Assembly: GCA_963932465.1 (NCBI GenBank)
Contig: OZ010792.1
Coordinates: 512,911,100-512,975,099 of the forward strand
Direction: 5' to 3'
Source: Maratus speciosus
Lineage: Eukaryota > Arthropoda > Arachnida > Araneae > Salticidae
Length of the DNA stretch: 64,000 nucleotides
The translations under genes and the position numbers were made by a program. The notes under the pieces are model-generated. The model was not told where the DNA came from and searched no databases. It worked only from the letters and a program-made list of their open reading frames with translations. This document shows positions 22,928 through 34,782 of this stretch, piece after piece; positions within the stretch are counted from its first letter, which is position 1; every line of letters starts with the position of its first letter.

Positions 22928-25240
22928 AATCCCAGCCGGCTCGGCCTACAGGCGCAGGTAGATTTCGAAGTTAAGTACTAATTTCACCAGCAAAAACTAA
23001 ATCAAAATTAGAGATAAAACAAGAAAACAGGAATTCTGTTTTCCCAGAATTTAGTGTCGCTCCCATGAAAAAAAAAAATGTGTATAGAAATATAGATAGT
23101 ACAAAACATAATTCAATTTTAACCCTTGAAACACATGCTTTTATTTTATATAAAATGACGTCATTCTGAAAGATTCCACCTCTACGATCTAGTCTTATAT
23201 AACATATACAGTAAAGTATGCATATAACGTCACTATCGCTGAATAATACACAAATACAGCAAAAAGCGATGTTGTTATTCAAGAAGCTCGATAAAAAATT
23301 GGCTATCTAATGATTCATATGCCTTCATTTGTTTGTAACATTAATATAGATATTTAAAATTAAATATCGTTTAAAATAGCTCCATATTTTATCAGAAATC
23401 ATCGAACTATATTTTTTTCAAAATAGCAAGTATTTTAATTACATTTTTTTCAGTTGTTATGGGAAAATCGCAAGAAAAAGTTTACTACTATTTTCCAACT
23501 ATCTTTTTCTCTTACTTTCTACAGAAAGGGAGTACTTGAGTTTCCAACTTTAAACAAATGACGTTAAAAACTACAAAAAAATTAATATCTCAGAAATAAA
23601 TTGAGATGTAGTTTTCAAACAAATTGCGATTAAAAGCACTCCTCCCCTCCCCCCGCCCAATACGACGGTATAAAAATTGAAAATGTGCGATGCTTAGAAG
23701 TTAAAAAAAATGCAGTACAGTATTTAACCGTACAATGATACATCTGCTTTGTTTTACGGCTGGCTTATACAACGGAACGTTATTATTTAGAGACGACACT
23801 TTAATTGCTGGCCGAAAGAAATGGCATATTGGGGGCTCGAGTTTTTAAATTCCTTTTTCTGTAAGAGCTGCTTTTTTCAGAATCATGTTAAGGCGATGTT
23901 AAAAAAAAAAAAAAAAAAAATTCAACAACTCAAAATTTTCGGACAAATTTTCAAACTCATTTTTGAAGGTGAAAACATGAAATTTGCTGACATGATTTTT
24001 TAAGAGATGTATGAGCGGTCTCGTTTTTTTCATTTTTCGAAATGGAAATTCTGGCAGCGTTTTTTTCAGTATATATTCTGACTTTATCAAAAAAACGACA
24101 AGCACTGCACATTATGCAGTTTCTGAATAAGAGAATATGCCAGTTGATGCGTTTCAGAACTAAAATTAATTTAAAAATGAGTTCATAAAAAAGCAATTTG
24201 ATTCTGAGTACATCTTTAATATAACATTTTTTTTTCAATCGCTATGTTTTTTTTGTTTTTTTTTTTTTTTTCTGTAAGAACCTATCAAAACCTATTGTCG
24301 CCCTATCAAAAACTTGCCAATACTATAGTATTAAGAAGACCTATAACAAATTCAAGCTGATTTGATATCTTGTGAATTGACGAAGTTATGAAATATTTTC
24401 TTATTCACCCCCCCCCCCTCCCCTTTTTTTGTTTTTGTTTTTATTTATGTATTTATTTGTTTTTTGTTTTTTTTTTTCAGTAAGAGTTGGTCAGTAAGAC
24501 TTGTCAGTATAAAAGTTGTAAAAAATATTAAGAAGATTTATAATAAATTTAATTAGTTTCAAATGAAAATCAAATTTCAAAGATTATTTTTGCTTAAAAG
24601 GCGCAAAGGCCAACCTAGTGAAAAAGATTCCATGCCGGGACTCGAACCCGTATTACACCGTATTATTTTATGAATAAAGCATCATGCAGCAGTATTTACT
24701 CGCGTATAAACTATAAAAATATGAAAACTTATAAAATTCGAACTAAAAGGATACTTTTCAAATAAAAAAACCTCTTATGGAATGAGCGATTTATAAATTT
24801 AGGATTAATGAATTGATTTTAACAATTTTCAATCTACATTAAACGAACAGGTGAAGCTAGACGGTAAAAAAACGCAAAAAAACACTCCTTCCTCTTCATC
24901 GAAATTACCTTTCGTTCTAAAATTTTATTATATTTGTGGTTTTAAATCTGCATATTTTATTTATAAAATAATTATCAAAAGTATGCAAATACATATCAAA
25001 CACGCTAGTGTGTTCACAAATGTAATTTTCGAGATTTATTACGTAACTGCGAATTTACGTAAGTCGCATATTACGTAAGTCGGGGGATGCGTGTATATAG
25101 GTAGATAGGTAGATAATGTTTTTAACTGGGGGTGTTTTTGGGTTCTAGTGGTTAAGATCGGCGTATATTTGCAAAAACTTTTCAGAAATTCCAACATATA
25201 AGAGAAGGTAGTAGGGAGTATTTCTTACGAAATCTACCTA
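22928..25240. mobile_element. Family F repeat, copy 1
   Basis: It starts AATCCCAGCCGGCTCGGCCT and, after 30 bases, AGGTAGATTTCGAAGTTAAG; it ends CGAAATCTACCT, the complement of the AGGTAGATTTCG motif. A second copy lies at 38788-40606 with the same start and end. Shared interior landmarks include TAAGAACCTATCAAAA-type units and GAAATTCCAACATA close to the right end. Both copies have a microsatellite just before the final 150 bases. I cannot read a TSD, so the class is unknown. Confidence 0.65.
24600..24660 (-). repeat. Fragment of tRNA-like repeat (B-box)
   Basis: The minus strand reads ACGGGTTCGAGTCCCGG, a perfect T-arm with a GGTTCGAGTCC B-box, followed by GGAATCTTTTTCACTA. The array at 59738-61785 has a similar stretch after its T-arm (GGATACTTTTTCACTCTG), so this may be a distant relative. 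No A-box is seen. Confidence 0.45.
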
Positions 25241-27512
25241 AAAACAAGAAACAGCCTTCTGGAGAGACATACATCCCCCCTTCCTAGGAGGGACTTTCTA
25301 GCTGAGATTTTTTCTCCAGATAAATCAGCACAAAAGCTGTTGACAGATGAATACAGGGGGAAAGAAAAGCCAAGCCGGGAAGCAAATATTCTTGTTTTTG
25401 GCCAGAGACGATTTTCGACCGCACAAATTCAGGGAAACAGACAGGATATGGGGTAGTTTTTTTTATCAGAGGCTCGCCGTTGAAGTGGTTAAGTAAGATA
25501 AAGCCTTATCAAACTTTTAGATGTAAATATGTATGATATTTCTGGTAATAAAAGAAATATCAACATTATCTTGTACTTTCCGTTACTTATGGAAGGTCAG
25601 TAAAATTGAAATTCTTCTTTAAACTAAACACCTGTGAACTGCCCATTAAAATTTTCTTATCAGGCATCAAAACACACTTAGAGCTGCCTGTTTATGCAAT
25701 TAGATGAAAATTGAAGGGGGAACAATGGGGGAAATCAGCCATTAAAGTTGCGCCTTTTTTTAATTTAAAAAATGACAAAAAGTCATTTTCTGACAGCATT
25801 TTAATGGAATAAGCTACACAAAAATCAGTTTAAATGAAAATATACTTTATTCTGAACAGAACAAAAAAAATTTGAAAGTTCTAGCTTAAACCTGAAAGAA
25901 GTTATAGACCTTTACATTGTCACATGTGCTATTCAAAATGATGGCAAATCGGCCATCTTGGAAGACATTTAAAAGCTCATAACTCACAAACCGTTTGATC
26001 AATTTCAATATGATTGACATTTTTGGAATCAGCATTAAAAATTCTACAAAAACACCAAAGTTTATCAAAATTGAAGGTGATGGGTGTCATTTTTAGAAAT
26101 TTCTGGGTGATTTGACATGGAATGACCCAGTAGCGAGACAAAACTAAACACTAATATTCCCCCAGAAATTTTTTTAATTACCTTTTAAATCTCCCCACTG
26201 TTTCAATAATTTGATAGCTGTAATTGCCTGATATTTAGTATTTTAAACTATGCACCTAAAATAATTAAAACATCGATCTTCTGATAATTGAATTAATTGA
26301 TGTAAACAGTAAATGATTATCTCAAATATTTATTAATTACTGGTATACTAATTGTTAAATTTATTTGAAAATAACTATTTTATTTCATTAGTATGCATTC
26401 ATTAAATTCTGATTCTAAATAAGTCATAAAAACAATTATATTTATTATTTTTTATGGGGTGTCCATTACTGGACTTTTGGGTGTTTTGATATATTTTTGA
26501 TATTTAAAATTAAATTTTGATTCATATTGGGAAATAAGACTATAAGAATGGTTAAATATTGTTGATAGGTTAATATAATATTGAAAAAAAAACTGGAATA
26601 TAGTAATTATAACTATTAATAAAAAAATAATTTTAAAAGGAATTCCTTAAGGGTGTCCATTACTGGTACATCTACCCTATACTTTTCTTTTTTCAGTTGT
26701 TTAATTATTATTTATTATCCTAAATTTTAATAAAGTAATTTTAAGAGATCGGTGTTTATCATTTATTGACATAGTATATGTTTATCGTTTTTGAATGTTT
26801 GAATTATTGAATACTAAACAAATAACTATATAGGGTTTAAGGTAGATGTGCCAGTGATGGACACCCCTTGATGTTTTTGTTTCATAAAAAAATAACTAAT
26901 AAATATTTAGCTTTAATTATTTTTCTTATAATACCCCCTTGCATGTTTTATAAAACTGGTTATTGTTGACACTTTTAATCAAACCAATCAGGAAGCAGAA
27001 AATAATGCTTCAAAGTTTTGCTGTGAAAATCTTAATGAAGAGGATAGTGCTTCATTTAATTAGTTTATGTATTATTTATTTTCTTGCAAAATTTGAATGT
27101 TTTTGTTTGAGTAGTAATAGAAAACTTAGAATTTTATGTACTAACGGCCATTTACAAAATTTCATTTATTTTTAAGGTTTTAAGAGGGGGTGTCCATTAC
27201 TGGGATGGTTAATTAGTCATTTTCCAGTAATGGACACCCCATGTAGACATTGCTAAAAATGCAATTTCAGTCATGTTTATAGTGCATAAAATATTTTGAC
27301 TTAACTGCAAACCTAAATAATCAAATTTAATTTTTAAATTACACTTACCAATATGTAATAACACCATAAATAGCTGCTTTTAAGTTATTTTATGTGATTA
27401 ATAAAATTTCAATATTTTATTATTATTATTATTTATTATAGTATATGTACCTTGCATATTTTATAATCTGGCAATCAAACCAGCCAGGAAGCACAAAATA
27501 TTGTTTAAGAGC

Positions 27513-28714
27513 CAGGGTTGGGTTTCTTCCAGGTCAGTGGAAGAAACTGGAAAAAACCGGAAGAAATGGAAAAATCTGGAAGAAATGGAAGAAACCAAAA
27601 CAGATGCTCAAAATTAAAGTATATTAACTATGTAAAAGAATTAAACTCAACGTATAACTATATGAAACCTAAAGTGGAAAATTTAATTAATATTAAAAAT
27701 ATTATTTTTGAAAAATAAGTTATTTTTTAATAACAAACTTCAGGTTCAGCATGCATTTACAGGTGATGGATTTTACAACTTTAGAGGTAGAGGGATATTT
27801 TCTCGTTAATTATGCCAATTCTGTTTTTAAAAAAAACATCAAATTCTTTATTTTTCATATAAAAATGCATTATTTTAAAGGTGTTTATGGATTATTTTAC
27901 TGTGCAATACAGGAAATAAATGAAAGTGTAAGTATTTATACTAGTATCTAGCATGCTGTGATTAAAAAATGCCTATGGGTATGTCAAAATGCTTTTAAAT
28001 TCTCCTTCATGTTCTGTAAGACTTAAAAGAATTTTTTTCATATTTTGCATCCATTCTAAGTTGATAAACCGATTGCAGCGTCCGACTGCTAAAAAACCTT
28101 TGTTTTGTTATACCATGTTGCACTGTAGTAAGAAAAATAAGGATTTTAATGAAATTTTTAAAATACATCTATTATTGTGTATTACTTAGAATGTAATTTA
28201 TGTAATTTATTTTGTATATTGTATTTAGTTTTGTAATTTATGTACAAATTATGTATGTAAATTAAAAGCACTGTCTGTTATTTAAATGAGTTTCTTTCTA
28301 CCGTTAGTAAATGCTCCGTACTATTTACTACTAGTTTCAGAAGTCTAAAATAATTTTTAAAATATGCTGGTTAATTTGAAATTGATAGCTTTTAATTGGT
28401 TTTGTATAATTTTGATAAAATTTCTTTTCTTCAAGTATTGAATAATTGAAAAGCTTTAGACAGGTGTGTGATCTTGTCTAAAAAAATGATGTAATTATTA
28501 ACTTAGCCTATATAATTAATTAAATTTGTATAGGTCTGATGAAATTAACTTTAGGTTATATATTAGAAGAATACATTTATTGTTTCTTACAAAGTTGAAA
28601 CTTATATTACAAATTATTAAAGAATAACAGTTTCTTCCACTTGGAAGAAACCTATTTCTTCTGGCCGTTTTTTTCCGCGGTTTTTTCCACTTTGGAAGAA
28701 ACTTGCCAACCCTG
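27513..28714 (+). mobile_element. hAT transposon, 1.2 kb, with transposase relic
   Basis: The ends are CAGGGTTGGGTTTCTTCC and the complement of CAGGGTTGGCAAGTTTCTTC. The TSD TTAAGAGC is at 27505-27512 and 28715-28722. Copy 1 of family A shows the empty site near 2895. Subterminal repeats of GGAAGAAA occur at both ends. A C-terminal hAT transposase relic lies at 27989-28189, which supports the family call independently of the termini. Confidence 0.9.
27989..28189 (+). pseudogene. hAT transposase C-terminal (dimerisation) relic
   Basis: The frame contains IHSKLINRLQRPTAKKPLFC, which resembles the conserved end of the hAT C-terminal dimerisation region (IHSKLRNRL followed by a Lys-rich helix). 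In intact hAT proteins this follows the catalytic and insertion domains, none of which remain here. The relic is about 66 codons, in the correct orientation and near the 3' end of the element. Confidence 0.65.
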
Positions 28715-29789
28715 TTAAGAGCACAGTCAAAGTGGGGCTCATAGGGCTTAATCCCTCTCAGTTTAAATAAAAACAATTAAGTTACAGAAGCTATTAAAAA
28801 TGTATTTTCTGTCTGAAGCGTTTCCTTATTCACCTCTGACCAAAGAAGAAAAAAAAAATGTAATATGAAAGTTATAGGTAATATTCATGAAACTAGTAAA
28901 TCTGCAGATCAGTGGCCTCAAACGTCAGTTCTACAGTTTTATTTTGAAATTATTTTATTTAGTATTTAAAATATTCAACTCACAATATCATTTCTTTCAT
29001 ATTTATAATATTAATTATTATAAATGATATAGTGTATCAAGTAGTCACTGGAAGATTAATTGTTAAAAATAGTAAGACAAAACAAAACACTAATATTCCA
29101 AAACTTTTTTTTTAATTATCTTTTAAATCACCCACAGTTTAAATAATTTGATAGCTGTAATTGCCTGATATTTAGTATTTTAAACTATCCATCTAAGATA
29201 ATTAAAACATCGATCTTCTGATAATCACAATAATTGATGCAAACAGTAAATGATTATGACATAATATATTTTATTAATTACTGGTATCCTAATTGTTAAA
29301 TTTATTTGAATATAACTATTTTGTTTCATTAGTATGTATTCATTAAATTCTAGTTCTTAATACAATCATAAAAACAATTATATTTATTATTTTTTATGGG
29401 GTGTCCATTACTGGGCTTTTGGGTGTTTTGATATATTTCTGTTATTTAAAATTAAATTTCCATTCATATTGGCAAATGAGACTATAAGAATGGTTAAATA
29501 TTATTGATAGGTTAATATAATATTGAAAAAACTGCAATATAATAATTATAACTATTAATAAAAAAATAATTTTAAAAGAAATTCCTTAAGGGTGTCCATT
29601 ACTGGTACATCTAACCTATATGCAATAGAAGGCAATGCAAAAATATTTATCTGTAATAGTACTTTTTATTTTTATCAATATATATCTCAAGGAAACTTGT
29701 AAATTTGGTATTTACGCTCAGTCGTGTTTATAGATGCTAGGCAATTTTGCAATATCAACGCTGGAAGCTGGAAATTCAAATTATAATTC

Positions 29790-30030
29790 TTTAGAAATTA
29801 CCTGACCTATCCCCCAGACAGTTCAGGATGTTGCTGTACACTGCCTGCCATATGATTAAAAAACAAGCACCCTTCTTGCCTCTTTGTAAAAAAAAAAGCC
29901 CTTACTATCTTTTGTATTTTAAAAAAATTGCTTGCATAGTGAAAACTGACTCATTGTCATGTTTTAAAATATCACTCTGACTTTTAAATATTAAAAACAT
30001 CTTTAAACATAAATCAAAACCCGTAAGAAT
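29790..30030. repeat. Fragment related to the MITE at 30407
   Basis: It has CCCCCAGACAGTTCAGGATG, then CACTGCCTGCC, similar to 30415-30450, and a downstream AAGCCCTTACTAT stretch comparable with the sequence after 30490. Ends are not clear. Confidence 0.45.
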
Positions 30031-30406
30031 TTTAAAAGTAGGGCGAATGTACCTGTTATGGCCACTTCATCGTAAAACTCTTCCTAATTAGTCACTGAAA
30101 TCTCCCAAACCTACAGAATTTGTTTTATCATTTCTTTACCCTATTGCCTGTCTTGATCACTCCCATTGGCAAGGTTATTCTAGTTCTAAGATATTAAAAA
30201 AAAATCAGAAAACTTTTGTACGCTTGATGTTGCTCTTACTTTAGCAAAGTGTTAGGGCTGCGATTGTGTAATCTGAAAATATCTGGTATACAAATTTATT
30301 TCTTAAGATTCTGAAATTTGTTTTTGAACTCAGTGAAAGGTAAGCTTCAACATAAATGTGCCATTCTCACATTATTAAAGTTTAAATACTGCCAAATCCA
30401 TATGGC

Positions 30407-30749
30407 AGTTTCCCCCAGACAGTTTCAGGAGGGTGCTGCACCCTGCCTGCCCTTAGGTTTACAAGATAGCACCCCTCTTGCCCCTCATTAAAAAAATTAG
30501 CTCCCTTGTTGCCCTTTACTCCTTTGTTTATTAAAAAAATTACTTGTATAGTAAAAATTGACTCATTGCTGTCTTTAAAATAGTGTTCTGTCTATAAAAT
30601 ATTAAAAAGTAATTTTATAAAATCAAAAGAATGCCTTTAAAAATTTCAAGAAATGCCCTTAAGAATCCAAAACATGCCCATCGGAATCCAAAAGTGCCCT
30701 TTTTTCACAAGCAGCACCCTGCCCTTTTTTAAACCTGCAGGAAACTCTG
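30407..30749. mobile_element. hAT-type MITE, 343 bp
   Basis: The ends are AGTTTCCCCC and GGAAACTCTG with a CAGCACCCTGCC/GGGTGCTGCACC inner inverted repeat. The TSD CATATGGC lies at 30399-30406 and 30750-30757. No coding region. Confidence 0.7.
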
Positions 30750-30899
30750 CATATGGCCAAAACTAGTGCTTCCAAGTTACAATATACATCAGTTGTGGCC
30801 ATAACTGGGTTAGTATTAGTGCTAGTTATGGCCATGGTAGTGAAATCTTAATCACCACGCAAAAGTAACCTTGAAATTAAGTTTTTAGGCTAGTTACAA

Positions 30900-31320
30900 T
30901 GAAAAGGACTAGGGGGGGGGGGGCTGAGGGGGCATGTGCCCCGGGCACCAGAACGAAGGGCTGCCAAATGAAGATTTTGTTTCTCAATTTTTCTCACATC
31001 TATGTTTAACATGGTATTGTTAAAATCATCCTGCTTTGGGTATGCCAAAGCATAGAAGAATCTAACGATGATATGGCATAAGGATCCTATATAAAGCGGA
31101 ATTTTTTCCGATTCTTTTAGATTCAATTTTCAAAATTTTAAGAATCAATATTTGACAAAGCAGATTACGTAGTTCAGTATTTCATATTATAAATTTCAAA
31201 ATAAATAAGTCTGCTATTAGAAAATTAGTAAAATTCTCTTTGTAAATATACTTTGCGGGGGAGGAGGGGGTGTGCCAAAATCCATGTTTGCCCCGGGTGC
31301 AAGAAAGGCTAGTTTTGGCC
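30900..31320. repeat. Possible element with GCCCCGGG inverted motifs
   Basis: GTGCCCCGGGCACC at 30936-30949 and TTGCCCCGGGTGCAAG at 31289-31304 sit at opposite sides of about 400 bases, the second followed by GGCTAGTTTTGGCCCTGG. No TSD can be read, so element status is uncertain. Confidence 0.35.
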
Positions 31321-31646
31321 CTGGTACCAGAGCAAAAATACGACATGGCTGTCCATGTTATAATGAGTGAGTAATTCAATCTTAGTGTGTTATCTAGTCA
31401 GTTAATTTTAAAACATTTTCTAACAGTGTTTATCTTTTAACTTATTTGTTATTAAATTTTCACCCTTAGTTGTACCTTGTTATATATTTATTTAGCACAC
31501 AATTTAAAAGAAAAAAATGACACCCAACTTGCTGAAAAGGTTGTTTATCAAACAATAGTTTCTGGCGATCAAGGATTTTTAAGCCTTAGTTCAACTATCC
31601 ATGAAGACTTATTTAAAAAAAAATTTCTTCATTTTAGATTACCTCC

Positions 31647-31803
31647 ATGGCGCCAGTTAAAGTTAAAAGCTTTTGTTATTCGGCTTCAAAAGTATCAAAT
31701 GCACTGCATGCAATTCGCAAAGGTATGCCCGTTTCAAAAGCAAGCTGAAAAATTGGCGTTCCACAGTCAACCATACGCCACAAAATTCAAGGCTTATTCT
31801 GGG
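31647..31803 (+). pseudogene. pogo-type transposase N-terminal helix-turn-helix relic
   Basis: From an ATG at 31647 the frame contains SKVSNALHAIRKGMPVSKAS, then a TGA stop at 31746, then KIGVPQSTIRHKIQGL. This matches the layout of the psq/CENP-B-type DNA-binding domain at the start of pogo and Tigger transposases: an alternating helix with A-I-x-x-G, then a turn, then GVPxST. The stop may come from a CGA-to-TGA change. Sequence identity was judged by eye. Confidence 0.65.
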
Positions 31804-31889
31804 TAAAACAAAACTTTCTGAAATTCACAGCAATTTTTCAGAAAGGTTACAACAAAGGAGGAAAGAAACCCCTCCTGGCATTGATTATG

Positions 31890-32300
31890 TGTTTCTTCTG
31901 CGGCCCTTTGATGAAATTTTCATTTTTTTCACATTCCTTTGGCGAAATTAGCATTTCTTCTGCGGTCCTTTGGTGAAATTCGCAATCTTTTGATGAAATT
32001 CGTGTTTTTATCTGCAGTCTTTGACGAAGTTAGCGTTTTTTCCATGATCCTTTGACGAATTTAGCATTTTTTCTGAGTTCGTTTGATGAATTTAGCGTTT
32101 TTTGCGATCTATTGACGAAATTCCTGTTCTTTTCACGATCCTTTGGAGAAATTAGTTTTTTTTTCTGTGATTCTTTGAAGAAATTAGTGTTTCTTCTGCG
32201 AGACTTTAAAGAAATAATCGCTTTTTTCTGCGATCCTTTGACAAAATTTTCTTTGCTTTTTTTTTTTTTTTTTTTGCGTTATTTTGACGAAATTTGCGTG
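31890..32300. repeat. Diverged minisatellite, ~30-45-base unit
   Basis: The consensus TTTCTGCGATCCTTTGACGA followed by AATTAGCG is repeated about ten times with drift in spacing. A similar repeat in inverse orientation occurs at 55985-56330, and a weak trace is seen at 58390-58450. Confidence 0.75.
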
Positions 32301-32461
32301 ATCATTTTTTCTGCCTGCAAAACCGTACACTTAGAACAAAATCCGTACATTGTAAAGCCAAACAGTACAATTTGGCCACTATGCAGTAGCAATCATCAAG
32401 GGATTGCTTCACTTACCTTACATTGAATAGATCCATGGAAGGAACTTTATAAAATGTATTA

Positions 32462-34753
32462 CAGTAGACTCCCTAAAATCTGCGTATTTTTCTGATGTAA
32501 ACAATGAAATTTACAGTTAAGTTGCAGGAACAAAATTCAAGATGGTGCCGAAATCAGCGACTACCGCAATGTTTTTTTTACTAATGTGTTTTTTAATCAT
32601 TCTCTTTTGGTTATTACAGCTGATGTATTACTAAATAAATTTACATTACTTTTAATTTTGATTAGGGATGCACCGAATATTCGGTATTCGGCCATGTTAC
32701 TGAATATTTCGCTTGGTCGAATATCAAACTATTTGGTATGCCGAATATTCATCTTGGCCGAATAGCAAACTATTCGGCATGCCGAATATTCGGTTTGGCC
32801 GAATAGCAAAATGTTCGGCTGTACCGAATACTTAAAAAAACTTTTAAAACATATTTTTAAAAACCTTATACAACTTCTACATTTAATAGTCAACTTATAA
32901 AGATATTCAGAATAATTAGAAACAGAATCATGTTTAAATAAAAGATAATGTTTTTACATTATTTATTTGCTGTTTATTAAGTATTATTTAAGAAAATTAA
33001 ACCAATCACGAGGATTTTCATAGGAATTAATTATGTGAAAATGCAAGTTCCTGAACATTGTGCAGTAAATAATCTGTTTCTTGCTAAGATTTTAAGAACA
33101 ACGTTTACAATTTCTGAAAATGATTGCTCCAGACACCGATCTAAGATGCATAAAAACTTCCTTGTTTAATTAAAGGGAGTAGTTATTCTTGCTGAGTTGC
33201 CATCATATAAAATTTGAATAGATTGTATTATTTATTTATTTTTACTTTAGTCTCTTCCTGACAAACAAATAATATAGGATCCTGTACAATTTTTCTTCCA
33301 ATTTTTTCACAATTTCTCTTTGATTTTAAAATGTTTCTTTTAGAATTTAAGAAAATTTTATTCATTTGTTTTAATTCTCAGAAGAAGCCATGAAATTTAA
33401 AATTTTATTAATTAAAAAAATTTTATAACTATCCTCTTCTTAAAAAACTCAAAGCAGATTTTTTTTCAGCATAAAGTTTACTTGATAAAAGCTCTTGTTT
33501 ATTAGAATAAAATTTTCTGTTTTAAATATTATATGAAATTGTTTTAAAATTTAACATTTTAATGCCTTTAAACTTTGAAATATAAAAGTATTCGATAAGC
33601 CGAATATTCGGTATTCGGCCGAATAGTTACTATTCGGCAGGCTGAATATTCGGTATTCGGCCTAGCAGTTACTATTCGGCTAGCCGAATATTCGGTATTC
33701 GGCCAAAATCATTATTCGGTGCATCCCTAATTTTGATATAAATTAGCATATCTATATCAAATATTCCAGGATTCAAAAGGGAAAAATCCACGAACAGGAA
33801 CACTATTTTAAAATTATTGTTTGCAGAATTTTTTTTAAAAATTATAGACAAATTTATTTCTAAACATACAAAGCAGTATTAAAAAAGCATTCAAGACTCT
33901 AAATAACAATGAAAAAAGTTACAGAGAGTGCAATAAGCTATATATACGGATAATAGCATCAGAGATCTAAGCCGATTGTTTCTTGAATGCCTACGTGGGG
34001 CGTAATGCCCACATTTACTTCACATCTATTTGGGAACAGTCTATGCAGGAAGCATCAGGATTTTCTGTAAGATAAAAAGTTCATCTCGCAGCAGGCTGCG
34101 GTGGAATGAAGTTGATGGTGACAGGAGCTTTCTGTAGATGTGCTTTGATCTTTGTCAGATAGTCAGGAAAGGTGAGCAATAATAGGGGAGGAGGGAGGGT
34201 GGCAAATGGGTCAAAACATTTTCCTATAATTTTTTTTCTCTCCTAAGATAAGGTGTAGAAACAAGTTGAATATGATAACTGATGCAAACAGTTTAGAATG
34301 AGGTATAAGTACAATAATAAGTAAAAATAAAACTGAGAATCTTTTTTTTTCTAACAATAATAAACATGAAGCTAAGAAGGAAAGTTAACAGAACCCGGTG
34401 CCAAAAGCAAGGCTGGAAGACGCCCTAAAATGACATATCGATCTTACGATCGCTTTACCACTAGATGGCAGCATAGGACTTTTGGAATCGAATTGAATCG
34501 ATTTCAACGGTAATAATTTAATATTTTTCTAAATTTTCATTTTACATAATTATAATTATGTTTAAACTAATAAATTATTTTAATATTTTACTTATTTTAA
34601 TTTTTCACTTTATTGTAAGCATTCATTGTAATTTCCCTTGCTTAATTACCAATGTTTCAAAAATGTAAACAAATCAATGATCAGAAATCCACAAAATTCT
34701 AAAATCCGCACAACTTCTGATCCCTAGCTGTGTGGATTTGAGGGAGTCTACTG
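32462..34753. mobile_element. Element B (Tigger-like), copy 1
   Basis: The ends CAGTAGACTCCCTAAAATCT and the complement of CAGTAGACTCCCTCAAATCC are flanked by TA at 32460-32461 and 34754-34755. Copy 2 lies at 45119-47498 in inverse orientation. The interior 33960-34440 is longer than in copy 2 and is not coding as far as I can read. It contains a hAT MITE at 32663-33729. Confidence 0.75.
32663..33729. mobile_element. hAT-type MITE, TIR TAGGGATGCACCGAATATTC, copy 1
   Basis: The TIR TAGGGATGCACCGAATATTC is mirrored at the right end. The TSD ATTTTGAT is at 32655-32662 and 33730-33737. Copy 2 of element B (near 47270-47300) shows the uninterrupted site. Both ends carry arrays of CGAATATTCGG palindromes. 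No coding region is evident. A second copy lies at 37434-38010. Confidence 0.9.
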
Positions 34754-34782
34754 TATTCAATAGATCCATGGACGAAATTTTG

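Larger units (their letters stand above)
17500..25488. mobile_element. piggyBac-like element, 8.0 kb, TTAA target
   Basis: TTAA occurs exactly at both junctions (17496-17499 and 25489-25492). The ends are CCACTTCACCGGCAGCC on the left and GGCTCGCCGTTGAAGTGG on the right, an imperfect TIR of the CC...GG type seen in piggyBac elements. The flanks on both sides are the two parts of the right TIR of element H, which join across the insertion. A 57-codon frame near the left end is the only coding candidate. The interior has been filled by a hAT element, a SINE, a MITE and a family F repeat. Confidence 0.75.
3228..26128 (+). mobile_element. Element H: transposon with ~1-kb TIRs and decayed DDE transposase
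   Basis: The left end at 3228 reads GGGTCATTTCATGTCAAATC and the right end at 26128 is the complement of GGGTCATTCCATGTCAAATC. The TIRs are about 1 kb: 3228 to about 4215 on the left, and 25493-26128 plus about 17120-17495 on the right, the right one split by the piggyBac-like insertion. The flanking duplication is probably 4 bp, AGTA (3224-3227 and 26129-26132). Family A copy 2 near 29060-29090 shows the empty site. Subtracting the three big insertions leaves an ancestral element of about 5.3 kb with one + strand transposase gene. A 4-bp TSD and long TIRs recall Sola-type transposons, but I cannot verify that, so the superfamily stays open. Confidence 0.8.
2002..26679. mobile_element. Family A pogo-like non-autonomous transposon, copy 1 (split)
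   Basis: The ends are inverted repeats. The left end reads TAGGGTAGATGTG then GTAATGGACACCCC; the right end is the complement of TAGGGTAGATGTACCAGTAATGG. A TA dinucleotide flanks each side (2000-2001 and 26680-26681), as in the Tc1/mariner/pogo group. The element proper is about 1.8 kb: 2002-3227 plus 26133-26679. It is split by the 22.9-kb element H. A second copy at 26831-29618 aligns to both halves and is uninterrupted at that point, which proves the split. It has no coding region. The TIR core CCAGTAATGGACACCCC also recurs internally near 2400, inverted and direct. Assignment to pogo rests on the TA target and on the similar TIR of element G. Confidence 0.75.
26831..29618. mobile_element. 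Family A pogo-like element, copy 2
   Basis: It runs from TAGGGTTTAAGGTAGATGTG to the complement of TAGGTTAGATGTACCAG, with TA at each side. It aligns with copy 1 throughout and lies only about 150 bases after it, in the same orientation. It lacks the 207-bp MITE and element H but carries its own hAT insertion at 27513-28714. An internal inverted pair of TIR cores (GGGGTGTCCATTACTGG near 27186 and CCAGTAATGGACACCCC near 27225) is preserved better than in copy 1. Confidence 0.75.
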
